From Clostridia bacterium (GTDB taxonomy: Bacteria > Bacillota > Clostridia > Acetivibrionales > DSM-27016), in assembly GCA_026414765.1 (NCBI GenBank), contig JAOAIJ010000039.1, forward strand, positions 1-64,000: 64,000 bases of DNA, read 5' to 3'. The position numbers were made by a program, and so were the translations under genes. Shown one piece after another: positions 1 through 10,023 of the stretch (position 1 is the first letter of the stretch; each line of letters starts with the position of its first letter). Under the pieces are notes generated by a model. It did not search any database. It was not told the DNA's origin and worked only from the letters and a program-made list of their open reading frames with translations.

Positions 1-18
1 CCTGATATAATATCTCAT
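1..18 (-). CDS. 5' end of an unidentified gene, cut by the window edge
   Basis: On the minus strand an ATG at position 18 follows an AAAGGAG ribosome-binding site with a 6-nt spacer (positions 25-31). The reading frame begins MRYYIR and leaves the window after six codons. Product unknown; only the start signal supports the call. Confidence 0.35.
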
Positions 19-120
19 AGTTAGCTCCTTTACTAATTTTGGGATTGTATCGGTCGGGACACAAACCTAATCTTAGCCAAAGGAGTTTTATTTTTCTACC
101 GTAAATGTTTTCCTATAAAT

Positions 121-1215
121 TTAATGCAATGTTACTGAGTAAATATATTTTTTGGATTTATCCAAAAGACTGTCATAGGCATATATATTACCTTTTTCAT
201 AGTACCCAACCACCGCTGTGCGGTTTTGGTCTTTATCATACACGGTTTTAATCGGATATGCATGGCTGGCATCTATTGAATCGGTATATGCAACGAGTGT
301 GTACTCAAGATTCTTGGAAGAGTCGTCCACACTTTTTGTCCACTTGAGGATATATGTATACATTTCCTTTCCGTCATCAAGGAAGGCTTCTTCAGCTTGA
401 TTGACAGTATCAACGTATACATAGGCCGGAGAAGGAGGACTGTCTAAAACGGGACCTTTATAGCCTATCGCGTTCAGCCAATATTGTTTGGCTTTAGGTA
501 CATTGGATGCTACCTGTATTTCACTGTTTTCCTGTGGTGAGAAATTATAAATATCTGTGCTGATGACTGCTTTGGCGGAAGAATTCTGTGAAAAACCCGA
601 GATATCATGAAATACCCTGCTGGTTTTTCCTGTTGAAGAGCCGAAATAAGCCACATAGTCTTCTGCAGCTATTTCTGCAAGACTCCATTTATGTTCTCCG
701 TTGTTGATCTTTTTATGATTTAAAAGACCGCGGACCTTTTGGTATTCAGTATTTTTATAGCCCGGAAGTTTGTTTTCCTTTTGAAGCATGTAGTAAATGG
801 TAAAGTGGTGTCCATATTCATGGGAGAGGGTGCGTGCGATTTTGGGGATGGTATCCTCGGTGTTGCAATTATATAAGTTGATATAATTATTTGACTGGAG
901 AGTTATTTTTCTATTTTGCCCCTGGGTATAACTATACCTGTAATCCCCGGATGCAGAGCCGTGTTGGTCGGGGTAAAGATAGATTTCCTTTAATTTGTCC
1001 ATTTCATGACCGTGAAAGTTTTTATGAAGTTCGTCAACAACCGATTTTAGCTTTCCCACAGTATTCCATTTGGAGGAAAAGCTAATCACCTTTATTTTAC
1101 CGCTGTCATAGGAAGCTACTTTTTTGTACCCATAATAGTCCTGCTTTGCGTGTGCTGCAAGTGAAGTAAGTACAAGGCATGCGGCTATAGACATAAGAAA
1201 GAGTAGTTTTTTCAT
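121..1215 (-). CDS. Secreted metalloprotease-like protein (HExxH)
   Basis: The 364-residue product begins with a Sec signal peptide: a Lys-Lys start, a hydrophobic core and an Ala-His-Ala cut region near residue 23. A gluzincin-type zinc site HEYGH lies at residues 132-136, and acidic residues in AEIAAED (about 180-186) are placed to give the third zinc ligand. The C-terminal third (about 255-364) reads as a fibronectin-III-like beta domain. I infer a secreted zinc peptidase; the family is not one I recognise with certainty and the substrate is unknown. It stands alone, divergent from the small gene at 1413. The start is the ATG that opens the signal peptide. Confidence 0.6.
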   Translation of the reverse strand: MKKLLFLMSIAACLVLTSLAAHAKQDYYGYKKVASYDSGKIKVISFSSKWNTVGKLKSVVDELHKNFHGHEMDKLKEIYLYPDQHGSASGDYRYSYTQGQNRKITLQSNNYINLYNCNTEDTIPKIARTLSHEYGHHFTIYYMLQKENKLPGYKNTEYQKVRGLLNHKKINNGEHKWSLAEIAAEDYVAYFGSSTGKTSRVFHDISGFSQNSSAKAVISTDIYNFSPQENSEIQVASNVPKAKQYWLNAIGYKGPVLDSPPSPAYVYVDTVNQAEEAFLDDGKEMYTYILKWTKSVDDSSKNLEYTLVAYTDSIDASHAYPIKTVYDKDQNRTAVVGYYEKGNIYAYDSLLDKSKKYIYSVTLH

Positions 1216-1412
1216 AGTATTAAGCCCCCAATGCTAAGACATGTATCTTTATTTTAATATGATTTCATAGGATAGTAAATAATCGGATAAATTTGTCTTA
1301 TTCTAAAGTAGGTATTCTTTCATTGTAAATTTTTACGAAAAAGTATAGTTTTTAATGGAAATAGTTAAAAATATAAATATGGTTATGAAATATGGAAAAA
1401 GAGGGGGATATT

Positions 1413-1706
1413 ATGGCAAACAATAAAAAGTTTTATCAGCATAATGACTTTGAAAAGGTATTAAAAGAATACCTGAAATACGGGAGAGAAAGATTAGAGT
1501 GTGACTTGACAGGTACAAGAGAGGCGATAAAACTTATCGCCCGGGATAAAACAAGGGAATTTATTCAGACGATGGACAGGGGACTAAACAAAGAGGAGCG
1601 GATCTTTCTAAGTGCTTTGTTTATATCCTGTATGCATAAATCCTTTTGCTACGGGTATGGAATTGGAAGGATTGAAGGAAAGCGCTGCAATAATATTTAT
1701 TTATAG
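1413..1706 (+). CDS. Small hypothetical protein, 97 aa
   Basis: The product is soluble and charged (MANNKKFYQHNDF start), with no membrane segment and no family I recognise. The C-terminal half has Cys and Tyr/Gly residues (SCMHKSFCYGYGIGR). I chose the ATG at 1413 rather than the in-frame ATG at 1392 because GAGGGGG at 1401-1407 is correctly spaced only for the later one. It lies just upstream of, and is probably separate from, the T-box-controlled operon, which has its own promoter at 1757. Confidence 0.6.
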   Translation: MANNKKFYQHNDFEKVLKEYLKYGRERLECDLTGTREAIKLIARDKTREFIQTMDRGLNKEERIFLSALFISCMHKSFCYGYGIGRIEGKRCNNIYL

Positions 1707-1756
1707 TTAAAGGATTACGTATACTCAGAAAAATCTACACAATTCTAAAAATATTA

Positions 1757-1785
1757 TTGACATGGCAAAAAAATGCTGATACAAT
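1757..1785 (+). promoter_or_regulatory. Sigma-A promoter of the ilv-leu operon
   Basis: TTGACA at 1757-1762 and TACAAT at 1780-1785 are separated by exactly 17 nt. Transcription should begin near 1792, giving a leader of about 420 nt that contains the T-box. Confidence 0.8.
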
Positions 1786-1829
1786 TTAATACAATTATAT
1801 GTTTATGATCTATCTGCAATGAAGGAATC

Positions 1830-2090
1830 AAAGATATATTCGATTGCTAAAGAGAGTCGGTGGTTGGTGAAAACCGATGCATGAGGTATATGTATAACTC
1901 ATTCCGGAGCTCTACTGCCGAAAGTATAAAGTAAGTAGTAGCGGTAACTACGTTACAGTTTGAGTATTGAAGTTTAGTACTCTTAAAGTGCATATATTTG
2001 AATATATGCGAAATCAGGGTGGTACCACGAATGAGATACCCCTTCGTCCCTGCAAACAAATTTGCAGTGATGAAGGGGTTTTTAGTTTGT
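1830..2090 (+). promoter_or_regulatory. T-box leader riboswitch, probable Leu specifier
   Basis: The Stem I signature (AGAGAGTCGG, then a GGTTGGTGAAAACC hairpin) starts near 1850. The conserved T-box core AGGGTGGTACCACG is at 2016-2029, followed by an intrinsic terminator. T-boxes sense uncharged tRNA: unpaired NCCA binds the core and melts the terminator. The candidate specifier is CTC at 1898-1900, directly before ATTCCGGAGC, the place a specifier normally takes in such leaders; CUC is a leucine codon, which fits the downstream genes. The T-box identity is secure; the specifier is inference. Confidence 0.9.
2039..2085 (+). terminator. T-box-controlled attenuator
   Basis: CCCCTTCGTC (2039-2048) pairs with GATGAAGGGG (2069-2078), with an inner CTGCAAA/TTTGCAG stem, followed by a U-rich tract. 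It overlaps the region that the antiterminator would use. Confidence 0.85.
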
Positions 2091-2210
2091 TTTTTCCATA
2101 GATGTGCATAATATACCTATTGGATTTTTTAAGGGTTATTCCATAAGGACCTTGATTCAAATTTTGAATATGTGATTTAAAATTTCAATTATCCGGGAGG
2201 AGGAAAATCA

Positions 2211-3839
2211 ATGAAAATTTCAGGAGCACAGGCAATGATTAAGGCATTGGAACTTGAACAGGTTGAAGTAATATTCGGCTATCCCGGAGCGGCAATTTGT
2301 CCATTTTATGATGCCTTGTTAGAGTCAAAAATCACTCATATTCTTACAAGACAAGAGCAGGGAGCGGCACATGCTGCAAGTGGATATGCCAGAGTAACCG
2401 GAAAGGTAGGCGTTTGTGTTTCAACTTCCGGCCCGGGTGCTACCAATCTTATTACCGGAATAGCAACAGCATATATGGACTCCATACCTATGGTTGCCAT
2501 TACGGGGCAGGTAGCAACTGAACAGATTGGAAAAGATGTTTTTCAGGAAGCAGATATCACCGGGGCAACAGCTCCATTTTGCAAGCACAGCTATCTGGTG
2601 AAAAAAGCGAAGGATCTGCCCAGAATCATCAAGGAAGCTTTTCATATTGCTTCTACAGGCCGGCCAGGTCCGGTTGTAATTGATATACCCATCGACGTGC
2701 AAACAAAAGAAATAAAATTTGAGTATCCCGAAGAAGTTGATATAAAGGGCTATAAGCCTACGTATAAAGGACATCCTGTGCAGATCAAGCGGATTGCCGA
2801 TGTAATTCAAAAGGCCAAAGCTCCTGTTATCATTGCAGGAGGTGGCGTGGTCAATGCCAATGCATCCGAAGAACTTGTACGGTTATCGGAAAAATGCAGT
2901 ATACCTGTCGCAACTACCCTGATGGGGATCGGTGCAGTGCCTTCCGCTCACGAGATGCATATCGGAATGATAGGATCTCATGGGGTTTATACGGCAAATT
3001 ATGCACTTAACAATGCGGATTTGCTTATCATTATGGGTGCGCGTGTTGCGGACAGAGCCATGAGCACTGCAAATAAAATTGCGCAAAAGGCACACATTGT
3101 CCATATTGACATCGACCCTGCTGAAATCGGTAAAAATATTGAAGCAGCAACCCCTGTTGTGGGAGATGTCAAACTCATCTTAAAAGATTTGGTGGAGATT
3201 ATAGCAAAAGGGGATGTAGAACCTTGGGCAAACACCATTAAAAAAATTAAAGCAGAGAAAACCCAGAAAAACCTTGAGGAAGGCGGGGAAAGCTTTGTTA
3301 GGCCCCAATACCTGTTCTCAATACTTTCGGAGGTTGTTGGCGAGGACACCATTGTTGCTACCGAAGTGGGACAAAACCAAATATGGGCAGCTAACTACTA
3401 TAAGGTAAAGAACCCAAGGACATTTATTACCTCCGGCGGTATGGGGACCATGGGATATGGACTTCCCTCCGGAATCGGTTCAAAAATCGGAGCTCCGGAT
3501 AAAAAAGTAATTGTTGTGGCGGGGGATGGGAGTTTTCAGATGTCCATGCAGGAATTGGGAACCATGAAGCAAAGCAAAGTGGATGTAAAAATTATTGTTT
3601 TTAACAACTCAAGGCTGGGTATGGTAAGAGAGCTGCAAAAAAACAAGTACTGCGGCCGGTACTCCCAGGTCTATTTGGAAAGCAATCCTGACTTTGTAAA
3701 ATTAGTTGAGGCATACGGTTTTAAAGGAGAAACCATCCGAAGCAATCAGGAAGTCAAAGGCGCACTGGAAAGAATGCTGGCAGACGATGGGCCATACCTT
3801 TTGGAATGTATCGTAGATCCGGAAGAGCCTACGTTATAA
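2211..3839 (+). CDS. ilvB: Acetolactate synthase, catalytic large subunit
   Basis: This ThDP enzyme condenses two pyruvates (valine/leucine branch) or pyruvate with 2-oxobutyrate (isoleucine branch). The three expected domains are present: an N-terminal ThDP-binding part with GYPGAAI and the catalytic Glu in TRQEQGAAHAA; a central FAD/Rossmann-like part with IIAGGGVV; and a C-terminal ThDP/Mg part with GDGSF followed by NNSRLGMVRE, the GDG-to-NN motif. The length of 542 aa is typical of clostridial forms. GGAGGAGG precedes the ATG by 9 nt. It is the first gene of the operon, under T-box control, with its regulatory subunit ilvN 105 nt downstream. Confidence 0.96.
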   Translation: MKISGAQAMIKALELEQVEVIFGYPGAAICPFYDALLESKITHILTRQEQGAAHAASGYARVTGKVGVCVSTSGPGATNLITGIATAYMDSIPMVAITGQVATEQIGKDVFQEADITGATAPFCKHSYLVKKAKDLPRIIKEAFHIASTGRPGPVVIDIPIDVQTKEIKFEYPEEVDIKGYKPTYKGHPVQIKRIADVIQKAKAPVIIAGGGVVNANASEELVRLSEKCSIPVATTLMGIGAVPSAHEMHIGMIGSHGVYTANYALNNADLLIIMGARVADRAMSTANKIAQKAHIVHIDIDPAEIGKNIEAATPVVGDVKLILKDLVEIIAKGDVEPWANTIKKIKAEKTQKNLEEGGESFVRPQYLFSILSEVVGEDTIVATEVGQNQIWAANYYKVKNPRTFITSGGMGTMGYGLPSGIGSKIGAPDKKVIVVAGDGSFQMSMQELGTMKQSKVDVKIIVFNNSRLGMVRELQKNKYCGRYSQVYLESNPDFVKLVEAYGFKGETIRSNQEVKGALERMLADDGPYLLECIVDPEEPTL

Positions 3840-3944
3840 AGAATAAATTGTTGTAGATTTGAAGTTAAAGCGGCATGAGGAATTTTGAATCCATAATGCC
3901 TAAAACATAAGATTGCATCACCTTAATGAGGGGAGAGAAGAATT

Positions 3945-5461
<1,517 letters not shown>

Positions 5462-5525
5462 AGCCTTCGGCCCGGCAACAGGCTATGGCTATTACGATAA
5501 GTAGTAAAAGATAAATATAGACAAA

Positions 5526-5580
5526 ACCCTCATCTCCGGCCCTTCTCCCTATATAGGGGGAAGGGTGGAGGATAGAAGGG
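5526..5580. repeat. Imperfect C/G-rich inverted repeat between ilvC and leuA
   Basis: CCCTTCTCCCT (5540-5550) is inverted as AGGGGGAAGGG (5555-5565), with a wider imperfect arm (CCCTCATCTCC against GGAGGATAGAAGGG). It is much more C/G-rich than its surroundings and has no U-tract. It resembles the extragenic palindromes scattered through many bacterial genomes. No gene is visible in 5462-5760. Confidence 0.45.
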
Positions 5581-5760
5581 TATAAGCATGATAATAGCTT
5601 TGCAGGCCCGGCGTGATTTATCCGGTAGGTTAAGTTGATTCAACCCGGCCGCAGCGTAGATATTTATGAATATGAGATTGAAAACATAGAAAAGGACATA
5701 CCTGAAGATTAGATAATAGAAAGCGGGTACAAAATGTCCATTCATGGTTAGGAGGTTTTT

Positions 5761-7296
5761 ATGACCAGACAGATAAAAATATTTGATACAACTTTAAGAG
5801 ATGGGGAGCAAACTCCCGGAGTAAACCTGAATATACAGGAGAAGCTGGAGATAGCAAGGCATCTGGTACGATTGGGCGTAGATGTGATAGAAGCTGGTTT
5901 TGCTATTTCTTCCCCGGGTGATTTTGAGGCTGTAAAGGCAGTAGCAGAAAACATAAAAGGGGCTACGGTAGCAAGCCTTTGCAGAGCAGTTGAGAAGGAT
6001 ATCGACAGGGCGTGGGAGGCAGTTAAAGGTGCTGAAAGCCCCAGAATCCATACATTTATAGCTACATCGGACATTCATATGAAGTATAAGCTTAAAATGT
6101 CTGAAGAAGAAGTACTTGCTAGGGCAGTAGCTATGGTCAAATATGCTAAAAAATACTGTACTGATGTAGAATTTTCTGCTGAAGACGCAAGCAGGACAAG
6201 AGTAGAGTTTTTATACAGGGTTGTAGAGGAAGTAATAAAAGCCGGGGCTACAGTAGTTAATATCCCGGATACGGTGGGTTATGCCGCTCCTGTAGAGTTT
6301 GGCAAGCTCATAAAAGGTATTAGGGATAATGTCAGCAATATAGATAAGGCGGATATAAGTGTTCACTGCCATAATGACCTTGGCCTGGCAGTGGCAAATA
6401 CCCTTGCAGCTATGGAAAATGGTGCAACACAGCTTGAATGCACAGTTAACGGTCTTGGTGAAAGGGCGGGCAATGCGGCGATTGAAGAAATCGTAATGGG
6501 TATAAACACCAGAAAAGATTATTATGATATATTCCATAAAATCGATACCACCCAGATATATAGAACGAGTAAGCTTGTAAGCAGCCTCACAGGTGTAAAT
6601 GTTCAGCCGAACAAGGCAATAGTAGGAGCAAATGCTTTTGCTCACGAGTCCGGAATACATCAGCATGGTGTATTGTCAGAAAAGAGTACGTATGAGATAA
6701 TGACTCCCGAGTCAATAGGGCTGGCCCAAAACAGGATGGTACTTGGAAAGCTTTCCGGAAGGCATGCTTTTGAAGACCGTTTGAAGGAAATGGGTTATAC
6801 GACTCTTACTTCAGATGAAATACAAAAGGCTTTTGAAAAGTTCAAGAGTCTTGCTGATAAGAAAAAGGTTGTTTTGGACAGGGATATTGAGGCACTTGTA
6901 GAAGAAAAAGTATCTCAGGTACCCGAAATTTTTGAGCTTGACAGCTTTCAGATAAACAGTGGAAACAAACTGGTTTCTACATCAATGGTGAGTCTTATCA
7001 GAAACGGTAATGCAATTACAGAAGCTGCAACAGGCGATGGTCCTGTAGATGCTGCTTTTAACGCTATAGAAAGAGCTGTAGGAATCAGCCTGGAACTGGA
7101 AGACTACGGTCTGAGAGCTGTTACCGAAGGAAAGGACGCTCTTGGAGAGGTAACAGTCAGGGTCTTGAAAGATGGTAAGATTTTCGTTGGAAGAGGCGTA
7201 AGTACGGATATTATTGAAGCCAGTGTAAAGGCATATATAAATGCTATCAACAGAGCGATAAGTGAGCTTGGTGAAGGTATAATCAACAAAGATTGA
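5761..7296 (+). CDS. leuA: 2-isopropylmalate synthase
   Basis: It condenses acetyl-CoA with 2-oxoisovalerate, the first committed step to leucine. The DRE-TIM barrel begins [16 protein letters not shown]. The divalent-metal HxH ligands are in [15 protein letters not shown], and the Gly/Glu-rich [10 protein letters not shown] segment follows. A C-terminal LeuA regulatory domain (about 385-505) contains the [14 protein letters not shown] motif and would bind leucine. The length of 511 aa is the full two-domain form. AGGAGG precedes the ATG by 6 nt. It lies 300 nt after ilvC, with cimA 185 nt downstream. Confidence 0.95.
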   Translation: MTRQIKIFDTTLRDGEQTPGVNLNIQEKLEIARHLVRLGVDVIEAGFAISSPGDFEAVKAVAENIKGATVASLCRAVEKDIDRAWEAVKGAESPRIHTFIATSDIHMKYKLKMSEEEVLARAVAMVKYAKKYCTDVEFSAEDASRTRVEFLYRVVEEVIKAGATVVNIPDTVGYAAPVEFGKLIKGIRDNVSNIDKADISVHCHNDLGLAVANTLAAMENGATQLECTVNGLGERAGNAAIEEIVMGINTRKDYYDIFHKIDTTQIYRTSKLVSSLTGVNVQPNKAIVGANAFAHESGIHQHGVLSEKSTYEIMTPESIGLAQNRMVLGKLSGRHAFEDRLKEMGYTTLTSDEIQKAFEKFKSLADKKKVVLDRDIEALVEEKVSQVPEIFELDSFQINSGNKLVSTSMVSLIRNGNAITEAATGDGPVDAAFNAIERAVGISLELEDYGLRAVTEGKDALGEVTVRVLKDGKIFVGRGVSTDIIEASVKAYINAINRAISELGEGIINKD

Positions 7297-7341
7297 CAGA
7301 AGGAAATAAATTATTAATTATTGTTAATAACTATCTGTTTA

Positions 7342-7377
7342 AAGCTTAGAGAAAACAAGTGTAGCTGCTCTAAGCTT
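7342..7377 (+). other. Hairpin between leuA and cimA
   Basis: AAGCTTAGAG (7342-7351) and CTCTAAGCTT (7368-7377) form a perfect 10-bp stem with a 16-nt loop. No long U-tract follows, so it is more likely an mRNA processing or stability element, or a weak attenuator, than a full terminator. Confidence 0.45.
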
Positions 7378-7481
7378 GCTTTGTAATGAGTAAGAAAGTA
7401 TGATTGTTCTTTACTTGTCAGGCTAACCAGGAAGGTAAATTAATTGTGATCAGCAGTTGAATTAATAGGGGAGGGGATAAA

Positions 7482-9053
7482 GTGAGTAAAAAGATATTCA
7501 TATATGATTCGACTCTTCGAGATGGAGCTCAGGCTCAAGGGATTTCATTTACGGTCGAGGATAAGCTGAAAATCGTGGAGAGGCTTGATAAGCTGGGTGT
7601 AAGCTATATAGAAGCTGGAAATCCGGGGTCTAACCCCAAGGATCTGGAATTCTTCGACAGAATTAAGAAAATAGAATTTAAGAATGCAAAGGTTATTGCT
7701 TTTGGCAGCACCAGAAGGGTAAACATAGCGGTAGGTGAGGATGCAAATGTAAAATCGCTTCTTAAAGCTGATACACCTGCCATAGCAATATTCGGGAAAA
7801 GTTGGGATTTCCATGTGTCCGAGGTTTTAAAGACTACTTTGGATGAAAACCTGAAAATGATTTATGATACTATTAATTTCTTTAAAAATAAGGGGAAAGA
7901 AGTGGTTTTTGATGCTGAGCTTTTCTTCGAAGGCTATAGGTCAAACCCTGAGTATGCTATTAAGACACTCAAAGCTGCCTACGATGCAGGCGTGGATAGT
8001 ATCTGCCTTTGTGAAACTACAGGAGGCTCCCTGCCGTCGGAGATTTATGATGTTACATTGAAAGTGGTAAAAGAATTTGATATCCCTATAGGAATTCATT
8101 GCCATAACGACAGCGGAATGGCAGTGGCAAATTCAATAATGGCTGTTCAGGCCGGTGCTACTCAGGTACAGGGAACAATTAACGGATATGGCGAGAGGTG
8201 CGGTAATGCAAATCTGTGTACACTGATACCTAATCTACAGCAGAAGATGGGGTTTGATTGCATACCGGAAAAAAATGTTGCATATATAACTTCAGTTGCC
8301 AGATATGTGAGTGAGATAGCAAATGTCATACTTGATGAGAGAGCTCCATATGTAGGAAGATGTGCCTTCGCACACAAGGCGGGCATGCATTCCGATGCAG
8401 TCAGTAAAAATCCAAAAACTTACGAGCATCTGGATCCTGAATCTGTGGGCAACGAAAGGACATTCCTGATGTCAGAGGTTGCCGGACGCAGTGCTGTGCT
8501 CAGCACGATAAATCAAGTAGATGAGAGTATTACGAAGGATTCTCCGGAGACCAGACTTATACTGGAAAAGCTAAAGGAAATGGAGTATCAAGGGTATCAA
8601 TATGAGGGGGCAGAAAGCTCTTTTGAACTCATAATCAGGAAAGTCCTGGGGCGGTATGAGCCTTTGTTTGAACTACGGGAATTCAAGGTTATTGTAGATG
8701 AGCCATCCCTCGAAGGGGTAAATTCATCGGCTATGATAAAAATCAAGGTTGACGGGCAGGATGAGATTACTGCGGCGGAAGGCGACGGTCCTGTAAATGC
8801 TCTTGACAGGGCAGTAAGAAAGGCGCTTGAAAGATTTTATCCTAAGATAAAAGAAATGAAATTAACAGATTACAAGGTTAGGGTTTTGGATTCGGATCAA
8901 GCTACTGCAGCAAGGGTTAGAGTTCTTATTGAATCTACGGACGGATGCGAAGTATGGACTACGATAGGTGTATCAACTGACATTATTGATGCCAGTTGGA
9001 AGGCACTTGTTGATTCTATTGAATACAAACTTTTAAAGGACAAGGGAATGTAA
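7482..9053 (+). CDS. cimA: (R)-citramalate synthase
   Basis: It condenses pyruvate and acetyl-CoA to citramalate, opening a threonine-independent route to 2-oxobutyrate and isoleucine. The barrel starts KIFIYDSTLRDGAQAQG, with AQAQG in place of the EQTPG of LeuA, typical of the Firmicutes CimA group. The metal-binding GIHCHNDSGMAVANS and the NGYGERCGNANLC segment are present. The C-terminal LeuA-like allosteric domain includes AAEGDGPVNALDRAV. The length is 523 aa. The start is GTG at 7482 with GGGAGGGG upstream. The pairing with leuA in one operon supports the call over homocitrate synthase. Confidence 0.92.
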   Translation: MSKKIFIYDSTLRDGAQAQGISFTVEDKLKIVERLDKLGVSYIEAGNPGSNPKDLEFFDRIKKIEFKNAKVIAFGSTRRVNIAVGEDANVKSLLKADTPAIAIFGKSWDFHVSEVLKTTLDENLKMIYDTINFFKNKGKEVVFDAELFFEGYRSNPEYAIKTLKAAYDAGVDSICLCETTGGSLPSEIYDVTLKVVKEFDIPIGIHCHNDSGMAVANSIMAVQAGATQVQGTINGYGERCGNANLCTLIPNLQQKMGFDCIPEKNVAYITSVARYVSEIANVILDERAPYVGRCAFAHKAGMHSDAVSKNPKTYEHLDPESVGNERTFLMSEVAGRSAVLSTINQVDESITKDSPETRLILEKLKEMEYQGYQYEGAESSFELIIRKVLGRYEPLFELREFKVIVDEPSLEGVNSSAMIKIKVDGQDEITAAEGDGPVNALDRAVRKALERFYPKIKEMKLTDYKVRVLDSDQATAARVRVLIESTDGCEVWTTIGVSTDIIDASWKALVDSIEYKLLKDKGM

Positions 9054-9086
9054 GTTAGATTTTAATAAAGGATAATACCTGCTATA

Positions 9087-9116
9087 CCTGGCAGTTTGTT
9101 ACTGTCAGGTTTTTTG
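9087..9116 (+). terminator. Terminator of the ilv-leu-cimA operon
   Basis: CCTGGCAG (9087-9094) pairs with CTGTCAGG (9102-9109) and is followed by TTTTTTTG. Confidence 0.85.
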
Positions 9117-9159
9117 TTTATATATGTGCTTATTGCTAATAATATTTATATAAACGAGG

Positions 9160-9188
9160 TTGTTTATATATGCTGTTAATACTATAAT
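9160..9188 (+). promoter_or_regulatory. Promoter of the 85-aa gene
   Basis: TTGTTT (9160-9165) and TATAAT (9183-9188) are 17 nt apart, about 45 nt upstream of the TTG start at 9233. Confidence 0.6.
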
Positions 9189-9232
9189 TAAAGAAAGATG
9201 TGGTAGCAAATCTTTTTTAAGGAGAAAAGCTT

Positions 9233-9490
9233 TTGAGGTTGACTGGGAGAATAGTAAAGGACAGGATAACATTAAAAGAAGCGGTTGTTGAGAGTAAGGA
9301 TGATAGTCTTAGCTATAGAGATGCATTGGAATATTGTCTGATACATCTTTGCAGGGAACTCGACATACAGGTTCCAATGTGGCTACGGAACAATACTGCA
9401 GAATTTGTAAATTACAGGAGAGCGATTTTTACAGAGGAGCACTTTGTTGAAAAAATCAACTTTGATAAATTTGAGATAAAAGTGATGTAA
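9233..9490 (+). CDS. Small hypothetical protein, 85 aa
   Basis: The product is soluble (MRLTGRIVKDRITLKEAVVE start), with no membrane segment and no recognised domain. The sequence around DALEYCLIHLCRELDIQVPMWL looks like an amphipathic helix followed by a beta-rich end. The start is TTG with AAGGAG at 9219-9224, 8 nt upstream, and its own promoter at 9160. The convergent small gene on the other strand overlaps its last 108 nt. Confidence 0.6.
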   Translation: MRLTGRIVKDRITLKEAVVESKDDSLSYRDALEYCLIHLCRELDIQVPMWLRNNTAEFVNYRRAIFTEEHFVEKINFDKFEIKVM

Positions 9491-9667
9491 AATAAAAAAT
9501 CCTGTCGGGCTTTCCTTTAAGTACTCCCTACAGGATTTCTTACATTTTTGTCTTTGTTTTTTCATATCTCTTTTGATATTGTTGTCATGAACCCTGGTTT
9601 TGGGATTTATTTCCCAGGTTTTTCTTGTTTCCAGCATGAGATAGATACTGCTTCTGAACTTTTTCAT
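9383..9667 (-). CDS. Small basic hypothetical protein, possibly running past its natural end
   Basis: The frame opens at 9667 (MKKFRSSIYLMLETRKTW) after GGGGG with an 8-nt spacer. AT-rich promoter-like sequence with TATAAT lies further upstream. The first 45 residues are Lys/Arg-rich and look like a real small protein (TWEINPKTRVHDNN). The remaining residues are encoded by the terminator hairpin at 9497-9538 and the antisense of the neighbouring gene, which is odd. The natural product is probably shorter, with a lost stop codon or frameshift. Function unknown. Confidence 0.45.
   Translation of the reverse strand: MKKFRSSIYLMLETRKTWEINPKTRVHDNNIKRDMKKQRQKCKKSCREYLKESPTGFFILHHFYLKFIKVDFFNKVLLCKNRSPVIYKFCSIVP
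9497..9538. terminator. Terminator between convergent small genes
   Basis: AAATCCTGT (9497-9505) is inverted as ACAGGATTT (9530-9538), a perfect 9-bp stem closing just after the 85-aa gene. It can serve either strand. Confidence 0.65.
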
Positions 9668-10023
9668 GGTAATACCCCCAATTTTATTAAATTTGTTATA
9701 TTATAATATTAACACATATTTCGATAGGCTAAAAGCTCTGACATATAAAACGCGCGGTTTTCCAATCTGGATTGCAAGAAAGGCTTTTATCCCATACAAA
9801 AACAAGCCGGATCAAATGCCAGGATTATCTTTTTGAAGTGGCTGGAATGGAACTTTAAGCTAACCCTTTTCAAGTCCGATATTCTGTGCTATACTTAACA
9901 AGGTTTTGTTCAATTACATCAATGTGCGCGTATGCATAGATTTTACTCTAAAGTTGGAGCTGGTTTTGACTTTAGAGTTTTTAATGTGTAAAAACCAATG
10001 AGTAAAGATGGGGGTATAAAGAT
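9668..10023. other. Gene-free region before the FAD dehydrogenase
   Basis: No coding frame is convincing here. It holds the promoter of the minus-strand small gene at its left end, a weak plus-strand promoter candidate with TATACT at 9890-9895, and the hairpin at 9945-9978. Confidence 0.6.
9945..9983 (+). terminator. Terminator-like hairpin in the leader of the FAD dehydrogenase gene
   Basis: ACTCTAAAGT (9945-9954) and ACTTTAGAGT (9969-9978) form a perfect 10-bp stem followed by TTTTAA. It sits 45 nt before the start codon and downstream of a possible promoter, so it could be an attenuator. Confidence 0.6.
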
